NCBI GenBank assembly: GCA_001465935.1
Contig: LNKV01000019.1
Coordinates: forward strand, 372,001-436,000
Direction of reading: 5' to 3'
DNA length: 64,000 nt
From: Clarireedia homoeocarpa
Taxonomy: Eukaryota > Ascomycota > Leotiomycetes > Helotiales > Rutstroemiaceae
Every line of letters starts with the position of its first letter. The first letter of the stretch is position 1. The position numbers and the translations under genes are program-made. A model generated the notes under the pieces. The model made no database searches, had not been told where the DNA came from, and worked only from the letters and a program-made list of their open reading frames with translations. Shown here one piece after another: positions 1 to 10,300 of the stretch.

Positions 1-1
1 A

Positions 2-1451
2 GCTATCCAAGGTCCACAGGGCACTGTACTGGCAGGAGACGGAACAATCAATGGATGGAACCAAGGAAATACATATGCTCCGTATGGCCCAAACCGTGCG
101 CAAGGATCCGCAAGACCGTTCTCTCGCTCCTCGAGTCTCTCACCTGGAGGGTACTTCTATGCTCGTTCCAAACCTCAGTATGAGCACTGCCCACCATCGG
201 ATTTTATTTCTGTTCGTACTGGCGGTGCTACCGGAGATGGAATCACGGATGACACCGCTGCTTTGAATGCTATCCTCGCCTTTGCTGCAGTTGCCAATAA
301 GATCGTATATATCGATGCAGGGACTTACAAAGTTTCATCAACAGTATTTATTCCTTCTGGGTCTAGAATCGTTGGTGAATCATATCCCATCATCCTTGGC
401 TCCGGGCCATTCTTTTCTTCAATTCGTCACCCGCAGCCAGTGGTCCAAGTTGGTCTCCCATTTCAAACAGGAATAGTCGAATGGTCAGATACAGTTGTGT
501 CAACTCGAGGGTCAACTTCCGGAGCCATCCTGATTCAATGGAATCTCGCTTCTCCAGCCGATTCCCCGTCTGGCGTATGGGATGTCCACACTCGTATTGG
601 CGGCTTTGAAGGGTCTGAACTCCAAACCGCAAACTGTCCTACCACGCCGAACATCACCAATGCTGTTAACCCAAACTGCATTGCAGCTTTCATGTCCATC
701 CACATCACAGAGCACGCTCAAGGTATCTACTTCGAGAACAACTGGTTCTGGGTCGCCGATCATGACATTGAACACCCCCAGCTTTACCAAGTAACCATCT
801 ATGCCGGCCGAGGTCTTTACTGCGAGTCCAAAGTCGGTAATATATGGCTAGTTGGTACCGCAGTTGAGCATCACACTTTGTACCAGTACCAATTTGCGAA
901 CACGAAAAACATCTTCGCTGGTCAGATCCAAACCGAGACTGCGTACTACCAACCAAACCCGAATGCATTGCAACCAATACCTTATATCAAAGAGTGGAAT
1001 GATCCTGATTTCGAGAAAAGCTGCCGAAATGTTACAGGTAACTGTGCGAATGGATGGGGTCTGAGGATTGTTGATAGTGAGTCGGTACACGTTTATGGTG
1101 CGGGGATGTACAGTTTCTTTAACAATTACAACACCAGTAAGTTACTCATTCTACCTCATCTAGACTCCATCAACGTTCATTTCTGCTGAGTTTGATCATA
1201 CTGACCACACAACAGGCTGCTCCGATCAAGGCAATAACGCAAATTGCCAGTCAAGAATCTTCAGTCTAGAGGGAAGGAACAAGGACATTGGGGTCTACAA
1301 TCTGAATACAGTGGGTGTGACAAATATGATCACCAGGAATGGGCAGGATCTTGCAAGCTACAAGGATAATATTGCGGGCTACCCGGAACACATTACGCTT
1401 TTTAGCACGGAGGGATACACAGGAGGATATTCGCGAAGGGCGAGGAGATGA
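2..1451 (+). CDS. Exo-beta-1,3-glucanase, GH55 family (5' partial)
   Basis: This is the 3' part of a secreted glycoside hydrolase family 55 enzyme, which releases glucose from beta-1,3-glucan of fungal or plant walls. The frame is open from base 2; its start lies outside the window. The motif GDGITDDTAALNAIL at about 232-276 is the typical opening of a GH55/pectate-lyase-like beta-helix half, and SKPQYE lies just before it. One intron is seen at 1137-1215 (GTAAGT...ACAG). It restores the frame to a C-terminus containing YNLNTVGVTNMI and the stop at 1449-1451. About 456 residues are visible; full GH55 proteins are roughly 750-950 residues, so the first beta-helix domain is largely upstream. 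The family call is firm. Exo versus endo mode is inferred from the family. Confidence 0.88.
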
Positions 1452-2171
1452 GTGCTCGGAAATGGATGTGGATCGGGTTGTCTGAGAAGCCGGGGCGGGG
1501 AGGAATGGACTGTCCTTTAATATGATCTACTTTCTTTTTGTTGTTTTCTAAATCGCTCACAGCATGAGCAATTTTTTCTTAGAGCTTGTTGTTAGCTGAT
1601 GGGAAAGATCTTTTCAAGAATGCGAAAGAGTATTCAATCCTCAGGTCTAGCGGCCAACCTGGCCTAACGATTATCTCTAACTTTTTCATGCAGTGTTACC
1701 TTGTTATTTTCTTTGCACATTTATATTGCCTAATGACCATGATGCAGCTGGTATGAATGCACAATTCCACAAGCAAAAATTGAATTTTCAGTAATTCTAG
1801 ACTTCACTCGTTCTTGAGCCCTTTTCAGGCCCGTCTCAACCCAAATCTTGGGCCAGCAGCGGGCTCCAATGATTGCGATGCTATTTTGAGTCAGAAACGA
1901 ATTCTCAGTATAGAAAGGCGGGTTGCCTTTAATGGAGTTCAGGACGAGGGTTTCTACATGGGCTACATTCAGACGATTTTCTCGCAACTACAGCCAGCCG
2001 CAAAGGTGGAGTTTCAACCAACTATCTGCCTAGGTTACAAATCAATATATAACTTCATCTATCTCAAGAGACTTTCCCGCTTGATTTCTAGTAGTGTTCT
2101 CTCGAGAATCAGTCTTTGGCTAAACCTCCTTCACAAACAGACGGCCAACTTCCCGGCAGGACTTCACAATC
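1452..2171. other. Intergenic, no gene seen
   Basis: This is the 3' flank of the GH55 gene. A 123-codon open frame at 1814-2185 has no recognisable domain and an irregular composition. I do not support it as a gene. No repeat or RNA gene was recognised. Confidence 0.5.
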
Positions 2172-3240
2172 ATGGTCCACCATAACGCACAAAAACATCC
2201 TGCGACGCAGAGCCACCCCCAAACCCATAACCCATCGTTAGAAAAATCCGATCGCAACGAAAGTACGACAATATCATATCCCTCGCGACCGCAATCAAAA
2301 ACGTGACGCACCACCTCATCACGAAGTGCTAAAGAGAACAAAACCCGGCTTGAACCTAGCGTCAGATTTACAAGACTCAGTAGACGTATTTCGGGAGAGA
2401 TAGCCTTGCTGAAAGAAGCAGCTATGCAGGAAAATGCTGAAGTAAAAAAAATATTACAAGAGTGAGGGGGAGGGTGAGGATGAGGGGTAGGGTGACGGGG
2501 TAACGGTGACGTTGAGAGAGGGGAAGTGAAGTCAGACATTCAGAAACTTCGGCATATTGAAAGCAATCTTCATAGAAGAAACTGTAATAAGCTGGCTCAA
2601 TTGAACAAAGAGCTTTCTAAGAGTGTTAATGCGTTGATTAGGGAAGTTAGGAAGAAGCGTGTTGAGGAGAAGAGGTCTCGAGCACCATGAGGAGAGCGAG
2701 AAATGCAGAGAGGGGAGAAGATAATCACGAAGACTTGATTAAGGAGTAAGAGAACATGCAGGTGATCATGATTCATGAAAGGAAACCTGAGAGGAGCTAG
2801 AATCACACCAACAATTGACTGAAGCAGATGATAATGAGTTAATGGTCAGACCCAGAGCTGAAGGAGAAGAACTCTGGAGAAAGGGCGAGGGGAGGAACGA
2901 GGAATAAAGCAGAACACCAAGCCGAAAATTCTTCGTCATTGATACTTCCCAAAACCAACATCCGGATTTCGAAGGTTACCAGTTGGAGAGATAACTGCAA
3001 CCTTGCCTTCTCATCGGTCGCGAACATGGGTTTGCAACTCGTGTGATCATTCTTCTTCAGGTGCGCAGCCCCGCGTGTATGACGGTGACACCAGGCACCC
3101 TACCGCATCAATCTGTCCGACATAGAATGGATACTGAACTCGGTCAGGAGTTTTACTCAGCAGCCTACAAATACGTAAAAGAACGTGATGTTGACCTCAA
3201 GCTTTATTTCAGGTGCCGTAATCGGTCTGAGCAGTGAGGA
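2172..3240 (+). pseudogene. Decayed coiled-coil-like gene remnant
   Basis: Protein-like stretches appear on the plus strand in changing frames, broken by stops. They are a start-like ATG at 2172 followed by a hydrophilic segment; a charged segment at about 2310-2463 (SRRISGEIALLKEAAMQENA) ending in TGA; a Lys/Glu-rich helical segment at about 2530-2690 (NKELSKSVNALIREVRKKR); and a last piece at about 3130-3237 containing GQEFYSAAYKYVKERD. No intron arrangement I could see joins them into one frame. I read this as a broken gene for a coiled-coil protein of unknown function. It may instead be two unrelated relics. The minus-strand open frames here are Pro/His-rich and look like shadows. Confidence 0.33.
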
Positions 3241-3898
3241 CTGTGTGATGTCTCCCATGTATTGGGACTCCAGAATTGTCGAGCATTATGCCAGATGCGC
3301 ATAACATTGTTCTAAAGCATCTCAAAACAGCGGCGAAGCGCAATCAAAAATAATTAAAAATAATAAAAATAAAAATAAAATAAGGGAAACAACTTTAGAG
3401 AATGCTATTTTTTGGTTGTATTCTGTTTACGGTAGTTCATTCGTATTCTTGAAATTCGTCCGCTTGAGCAAAAGGGCTTCCGATGGCAGTTTACATTCGA
3501 TCAATATGATGAAGGAGGGTAGTTGGTCTGCCGTTGGTCTGGAGAATCCTGTTGCTAGATGGAGAAAGAATTGTGCAACTTGACAATATGTCGATTTGAA
3601 AGATGTTGTGGCTGCGTTTCAACGCCAACTCTACTTACAAATATAAACAGCCTAAGCCTCCCGATTCTCCACATCCCAACCAACAACAATCCTTCATTAC
3701 CAAGATACCCACTGCGCGCTTATATATCACCTCAACCTAAGAACTGAAATTTGTAGAACTATCATGTTGGTCGCTTGGGAGGCCCACATGCATATGTAAC
3801 CGCGATAATCCTCCACCTCCACCCTGTCTCCCGCATTCAGGTAGCATAGGGAAAAGTTCGCAGACAACACAATATCCGGATCCACATTTATTGGAAAT
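3241..3898. other. Intergenic, A/T-rich
   Basis: It contains an A/T-rich simple stretch at about 3348-3382 built of AATAAAAAT-type units. No coding signal, RNA gene or mobile element was recognised. Confidence 0.5.
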
Positions 3899-4138
3899 CA
3901 TGTCCTTCGGCACAGTTGCAGCCGGAACAGTAGTGCGCAGCATATTTGAGCTTATGTATACCTCTCAGATGGATCCAGCCGTCCCACTCATCAAACAATT
4001 TCAAGCTTACCATTGTCCGGATTTTGGATTCGAAGTCGATAAAGATAGAAAGACCGTTATTACATCACGATCTACCTAGATCCCACGAACAAACACAAGT
4101 GGAGTGGCCGCGAGCGATTCGCAGTAGAAGGATGAGTT
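3899..4138 (+). pseudogene. Possible small decayed ORF
   Basis: An ATG at 3899 opens a protein-like frame (MSFGTVAAGTVVRSIFELMY). After a short A/G-rich stretch near 4045 the coding-like signal moves to another frame (ITIYLDPTNKHKWSGRERF) that ends at the TGA of 4136-4138. One small indel would explain the jump. No family was recognised, and chance open frames remain possible. Confidence 0.22.
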
Positions 4139-4644
4139 GATGATAGTGGTGATGTGGCTAACTGGAGCGACATATACTCTTTAACTTGGTAGGCATCACT
4201 TATCTTACTAATGCTGAGAATATACTAACGTGGTAATAGAGAACATAGGAGGCCGCCAGGCCCCAAAACCACTGTGTTCTAATATCAATGTCTACCTAGG
4301 AGGATCACAGGTATGCGTCCGCAGGAATATGTGAAAGTAAACAGCAATCGATGCTGCTCACAGCAGTGAAGACAGTGGAGTGAATGCAAGAATGCTGACA
4401 CCGATTCAACCACTAGGCCATCTGCCCAGAGGCTGGACCAGTCTGACGGGCATTTTGGTACATGAAACGGCCATGGTTCTGCTGTGCTTTGTACTTATTG
4501 GGCCAGACACTACTTCATCGTAAGCAAGTGATAGAACATATAAAGCAACGCTCGCCTTTTTGAAGTACGTTGGATTATATTGTCTTCATTTCATCCTATC
4601 TCTAGTAGTTCTCAAAACTTTCTAGCCCTCAGAAACTTTTCACT
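4139..4644. other. Intergenic, upstream region of the 4645 gene
   Basis: No coding signal was recognised. The last 150 bases form the presumed promoter and leader of the downstream gene. Confidence 0.45.
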
Positions 4645-5388
4645 ATGCCGAGATCTCCACACCGCGAGGATGGAAGATCAACGTCTCGAAGTTCTTCGCA
4701 AACGGCACATTCGGAGAAGCCTAGGAAGTCCCGCAACATATTTCGAAAGGATCGATCCCAAAAGAAATCTGACGACGCGCTTGTGAAATCCATTCAGAAG
4801 TTTCGTTTTATCCCTGCACTTGTGCAGAAGAGTCACGAACAACTCCAGCAAGTAGCACGTACCCTGATCAAACTTCATGACGCATATGATCCAGATAATC
4901 AAAAGACAGCCATTGGAAAAGACATCCGAAAAATGGTTGAAATGGTGAAAAATGCAGAGAAACTCCACTGCGGTGTTCAAGACAACTTAGAAAAGGAGGC
5001 AGTGTATCAGCAAGCATTAGCTGAGATCCCGCGCCGTCCCCAAAATGAACTTATACTGGAAGATTTGGAGTACTTTCGAGAGACAGGAACGAGCATCCAG
5101 AAAATTCTTAAAAGATACAGGAAATCCGAAATCATGAAGCTCCACCAGGGTGATGAAAGAAGAATTGCCGCTTCCGAATTTATCCGTTGTCTTGAGGATC
5201 TGAATGACGCTAACAATGCGTTGATTGGGAAAGTTGACGGTGCCTATGAAATTATTGGCGGTGAGGGTCGGATTATGCTACCATCTGAATTGAGAGAATA
5301 TCCTCCTCCCGCGCGAGGTCCAAATTTAATCAATACATCAGAGAGGAGGCATCATCGATCAGATCGGACTAAGATGGTTATTAATTAG
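4645..5388 (+). CDS. Helical orphan protein, 247 aa
   Basis: A single uninterrupted frame encodes 247 residues, of unknown function. I chose the ATG at 4645 (context cactATGCCG) because earlier in-frame ATGs are absent. The first 45 residues are basic and rich in Ser, Arg and Lys, disordered-looking and possibly a nuclear-targeting segment. Residues about 50-200 are mostly amphipathic helix with heptad-like spacing and no Cys clusters, membrane segment or signal peptide. The C-terminus is again basic. It lies tail-to-tail with the ankyrin kinase gene, 140 bp apart, at the edge of the cell-death-like block. It could be a lineage-specific component of that block, but nothing in the sequence proves a link. 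Confidence 0.6.
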   Translation: MPRSPHREDGRSTSRSSSQTAHSEKPRKSRNIFRKDRSQKKSDDALVKSIQKFRFIPALVQKSHEQLQQVARTLIKLHDAYDPDNQKTAIGKDIRKMVEMVKNAEKLHCGVQDNLEKEAVYQQALAEIPRRPQNELILEDLEYFRETGTSIQKILKRYRKSEIMKLHQGDERRIAASEFIRCLEDLNDANNALIGKVDGAYEIIGGEGRIMLPSELREYPPPARGPNLINTSERRHHRSDRTKMVIN

Positions 5389-5528
5389 ATAATCGAATAA
5401 ATAGTTGTCATGTTATGGACCCGGAATTTGGAAACTTTCAATGGAGAGCTTTCGTTTATTGAATCTTGAGCACAGCGAGAAAAGAAAACGTTGAATCACA
5501 ATTGCACGGGTATCAACTTGCCATGAGT

Positions 5529-8500
5529 TTATCTAACAAGTAGCTTTCCCATCTCAACACCCACAGAACTGCCTGCCCAGATCTTCTTTAGAAGAGCACC
5601 GGCTGTTTCCCCATCGTCACTTTTAATGTTTCTATCGGCGCCGGCCTTAATGAGTTCCTCCACAACGCCTACATTTGCTCTTTCAACAGCCAAGTGCAGT
5701 GCAGTCTTTCCCCGTAAACCGGGTGATTTCATATTAACTTGGTCCGGCTGCGTATACCACTCAAGCAGTTCATGCGTGATTGATCTGTTCGTCTCCCAAT
5801 CGAAGTCGAATCTGTTTATATCGCTGCCCGAAGATGTCTTGAGCCCCTGCGGAACTATCGCCGCAAGGTGTAAGACACTAAGTTCACGTTCAGGTTCAAC
5901 GATAAAATCAATGGCATCCATGTAATTCGTCAAAAGATACCGAAGACTCGGAGTTGAATATCGCGCATTCAAAGCTACCATATGGCCGAGACCTGTTAAT
6001 GGGAATGGGCTAGTAATAAGGGAAGATTTTGTAGTTGTGGCGTTGATATCCGCTCCAAATTCGAGGAGTCGATCGGCAAGAGCGAATGCTTGTTGGCGTA
6101 CAGCGACATTGAAAGGGGTTTCGAGATCATGCTCTGCCGAGCCATCAATTGCAACACCTGCTTCTATCATATCGTCCACAAGGGCCAGATTATCGTCGTG
6201 AGATTCGTGAGCAAAAATATGAAGCGCAGACCAATCCCTTCGTTTTTCATCATATGGGTTGATTGCCTTTATAAAAACTTAGTATTTCTCGCAAAATTGA
6301 AACATCGATGCAGGAACACAATAAGACCTGGTGTTTTGCCTTACCAGAGCACTAGAATCAGCACCATGCTTTAGAAGCATCTGAAACATTGGCCGTCGGT
6401 TCCACCGCACACTTTCAAGCAGGGGAGTTCTCTTTGATACTCCTCCCGATTTGTTGATGTCTTCTGGCAGCCATTTGTTTTCTAGTATCCACTCTACGAC
6501 TTCATCGTGTGCTTCCTGGGCCGCTAACAACAAAGGGGATTCTCCATTGAAGGCGACTTGGAATTTGATTAAAACCTCCATAAAATCAGTTCATTATGTT
6601 CACAATGATCGGATCTTGAAAATTCCACATAAAACCTCTATGCAATATAGAATGTAACTCACAGTCTTTTCTTTCAGGTACTTCAGAGTAGCGTGCAAAT
6701 TCTCTAGGTGCTGTGTACCATTTCTCAAAATCATCGAGAACCTGTCAGCAGCATGAATGGCATTTCTAACCAATGGACCGTAGTTAAAAACGTATCGTTT
6801 ATCACTTCCTGGCTGCCCAGGGGCGGGCGCATAAGTATCGTATTTCACCTCAAGATGAGTGATCATCATTTCTAAGCACTTGGCATTATGTAGATATGCA
6901 GCTTGTTCGAGGCAGCTTGTACCTCCTCCTGGATAACCTAGCACTAAGGTTAATGAAAAAAAAACAGTGAATAGTCGGTCATACATGAAATTTGTGACGG
7001 AGTGATTGATATGAGAAGCACAGTACTTACACCATCTTGGTTCTGCTCCAACAGAAAGCAAGAATTCAACGACCCGTACATCGTCAAAGCGAACAGCCCA
7101 CATCAGGGGGGTCCCTGGAATTTGACGTTCCAGATCCGAACCGGAAGGAATATTTGCGTATGATATATCCATGTTGGTGAAGGCTTCAACATCCGCGCCA
7201 CCCTTTTCGACCAAGTCTTTTCCAAGGGCAGGAATGTTAACATTGTCACCAAATGAGATGAGCCAATGCAAGGGGGTCTCTCCAGTCTGGGATGCAATTG
7301 ATGCGTCTGCTCCGTTCTGTATTAACCAAGAAACCGGAATGGGTTGACCTGATCTACAAGCACATAGAAGAGGGGTTTCCCCTAGCGAATTTTGCCTATA
7401 CAAAATGTTATAATCTCAATTAAACTTCTCTTTTTTGGCCGTTTAGAGCTAGCAGATTAACTCACAAGTTAACATCCACCCCTTTCTCTTTCAAATTCTT
7501 GAGTAAAGAAAGTGAAGAGCATGCAGCGGCAAAATGTATGAGGTAGTCGCCTCTCTGATTAACTTTCAAATCTCTAATCTCCTCGTCCGTTCCCAAGGAA
7601 TCGAGTGAGAACTCGGCCGACTTCAGAAATGATTGTGAAAATCCATGCAACATCTGACTGGGATGATACCAGAGAGCACCAGTTCCAGCGTAGCCATATC
7701 GTAGAAGTTTTTTGTTGTATGCCTCTGTCTCCGGATCTACCAGTCTCAGATCTCTCATAGCCATCCTGCAGCCACTGCGAGAACTGGAGTCAAGATACTC
7801 TTTCCAAGGTGTGTTGGGAGGAATGGGAATGTTGCAAGCCGTGTACATTCGATATAAATATGCTTGAGACATTTGATGTCCCGCAGCAGCAGCTCTGTGG
7901 AGTAATTGAACACCTTTTACAAAGTCCTGTTCAACTCCATAACCATTGATATAGAAAGATGCAGAAAAGAATAGACCCGGTCTATTTTCCTCATCGGCAA
8001 ACGCAAAGGATTTGGCGACAAATTTCCGTATAGATGGGTCGAGATCTCTCATTTGTTGCCATGATAAGATGCGATTCTTGAAACCAAGCTTTTCCCATTC
8101 GGGAGCCCTTGTCGTACTGCTCGGGCTAGAGTTTGATGTTTGGCTTGTTTGCCGTGGCTGCTGGTCGGGAGAAGATAAATTCTTGCTGATTCCAGTCGCA
8201 CAGTTTACTGGCCCATTTACTTGACCCGTGACTATGAAAGCAGCCGTGTCCTCGGACCTCACAACAGCATCTGTGTGGTTGATTGACATACTAGCCATGG
8301 AGGTTTCTGTATCGCAAATTCCTTGCAGAATGCTAATCGCAAGCTCTAAACTTCTTTTACTAGGATCCCTGTCCAAAGTGTTCATCAACACTGCTTCCAA
8401 ATCTTTGTAGAACAACTTTCCTTGCCAGAGTTTCACCATCACTTCAGACAACCTCAATGCCATGGCATATAGTTGAGCACCCATGTCTGGAGCATCTTTC

Positions 8501-9672
8501 TGAGCTTTCTCGAGAGTCTGTCGAAACCGCGTAGGGCTTGCGAGGACAGCCATAGCCTCACCAAAGTTTTCTCTAAATGATGGCGGGATCATTGAATTGA
8601 CACCAAGCATCTGCCACCGTAGAATCCAGTTCTCAAACTTTGCTGCTTGTACAACTTCATCATCGTCCTTCAGCTTGTCTATCGCCTGAAGGCGGTCTTC
8701 GCCTTTCAACTCCTCCGAAACCATTAGGTCGAACGGGTTACGTCCATCTATCGCGAGTGACCATGCCAATAAGCCGAACGAATAAACATCAGTCTTTCGA
8801 AGAAAGGATTTAGGGATCAGACGAGAACTTTCGGGAGAGCGCCAGGTGCGCGTTCCACCGATAGAAACCTCGTTTGCCTCTACAGCTTCGATAATAGCAA
8901 ATCCGAAGTCGGCTAGCTTTGCAATATATGTGTCTTCGGCGTGAGAACAAACAAGAACATTTTCCGGCTTGATGTCACCATGGATGATGTTGTTTTCATG
9001 TAAAACTTCCAATCCACGAGCGACACCGAGACAAAGATTTAGTTTGATCTTCTCTGGTAATTGCTTGTTCCGCGATTGGAGGTCAGCCAATGTACCTTTA
9101 TCTGCATACTCAACAACAAGCACTGGAAGTTTATGCATAAGCTCATCAGGACTGTTGCCCCAAGCCAAGCCGAGAAAGTCGATAATATTTGGATGATTTA
9201 GCAGCGGCGGGTGCAAAAGTGCATGGAATTCTGTAAGGACGCTAAGCATAGCTCTCCGATCTTGCACCGTGATAGGCTCCCCGTTCTTGTCGAGTTTAAG
9301 TCTAGCCGACTTGTACACCACATAAGCTGGCCGCTTTGGAGCTGGACTCCGTTTTGTTATACTCCAGGTGCCCATATCAACTTCAACCTCGATGAATGGG
9401 TCACCGCTTGGTAGAGCCTGGCGACTTGCAGTGAACGACGCACCATGTCCGATGAGTTGAGATGAGTCAACGGCCGCGGTCTGAAGATAGGCGGATGGAA
9501 TATATTGTTTCGTCAGATCTCTGGCACGTTGTGTTGGCGTGATGAGGTCAAACAAATGGGGAACATAGGAAGTCCGAGGAGCAGTCTGTTCCTTATTGGG
9601 AACTGAAATAGAGCTCCACTCTGGAGTCGACTCGCCGGGGGCCCAAGATGAAAAAGGTCGATCTGAGGACAT
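5529..9672 (-). CDS. Protein kinase with Sel1-like and ankyrin repeats, 1,271 aa
   Basis: This is a predicted Ser/Thr-type kinase fused to repeat domains. Five exons on the minus strand, 9672-7466, 7395-7031, 6937-6663, 6575-6345 and 6266-5529, keep phase throughout. The kinase domain spans about residues 70-350 and keeps its key residues: Gly-rich loop GHGASF (75-80), Lys121, Glu148, HGDIKPEN (231-238; HGD instead of HRD, Asp233 kept), DFG (255-257) and SPES in place of APE. It therefore looks active. Around residues 570-680 are Sel1/TPR-like segments (FINGYG/GVQLLHRAAAAGH type). The last four exons encode ankyrin repeats (GETPLLCACRSG, GETPLHWLISFG, GKTALHLAVERA). It is divergent from the HeLo-pseudokinase gene at 10301. 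Kinase-plus-ankyrin proteins in animals and fungi often act as stress or immune signalling kinases. That role here is inference. Confidence 0.85.
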
Positions 9673-10300
9673 CGCTTCTTATATGAAGTCCAAGTAGCCG
9701 CTTTGAGAGACCAACATTCACTCCCTTTCAGAGACACTAGCTTGCGTGTGAACAAGAGTTGTCGACTTTACTAGGCCTAAATACCCGTAAACCCTAGAGC
9801 AGAGAATTGTTTAAAGCTCATATCCCTCGTTTCTGTCGGTATTGAACTTATGCAGTGGTGCAAAGGGTTGCTATGGCTAGCAACTGCCTATATTCAGTTC
9901 GGAAATCTTGCAGCCTGGGTTATACCGTACAATAAAACATGCTACAGAATCGAATCCTGGCGCTGTTTAAATATTCATAGAAACCAATTCGATAGAAATT
10001 TGAAAGCCGGAAAGCAGAGGCGACAGGTAGGTACGCACCCATGATGTATGTTCAATTATCGTTGCCTTGCGCTGCGGCTGAAGTTGTGAATTATTCGGCG
10101 AATAAATGATTGCTATTTCAGCGGAGAACTGTGAGACGAAGATAAAAAGAGAAAAAGTGGCGCCGTGAGGCTTGCCGAAATGAAAATGGCAGGTTCGCAG
10201 CTGAATCATTATTTTGTACCCCATGACTTCGTGGTCGAAAAGAAATAACAAAGTTCACCCACGACGTTTTGCGAATTCTCTTTCCTTAAGATTGCGTACG
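9673..10300. promoter_or_regulatory. Divergent promoter shared by kinase-ankyrin and HeLo-pseudokinase genes
   Basis: These 628 bp separate the two oppositely oriented start codons. No ORF with protein character lies inside. ATTCGGCGAATAAATGATTG-like A/T-rich stretches occur at about 10090-10110. I see no clear TATA box that decides a start. The head-to-head layout suggests co-regulation, which has not been demonstrated. Confidence 0.5.

Noticed and set aside
2120..2539. 139-codon minus-strand frame rich in Pro and His
   Set aside because: Low-complexity composition, no domain, and the plus strand shows better coding character.
6279..6345. Exon 4 of the ankyrin kinase running on to a stop at 6279
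   Set aside because: Donor GTAAGG at 6344 and acceptor AAAG at 6267 join a good ankyrin segment in phase, so the extra codons are intronic.
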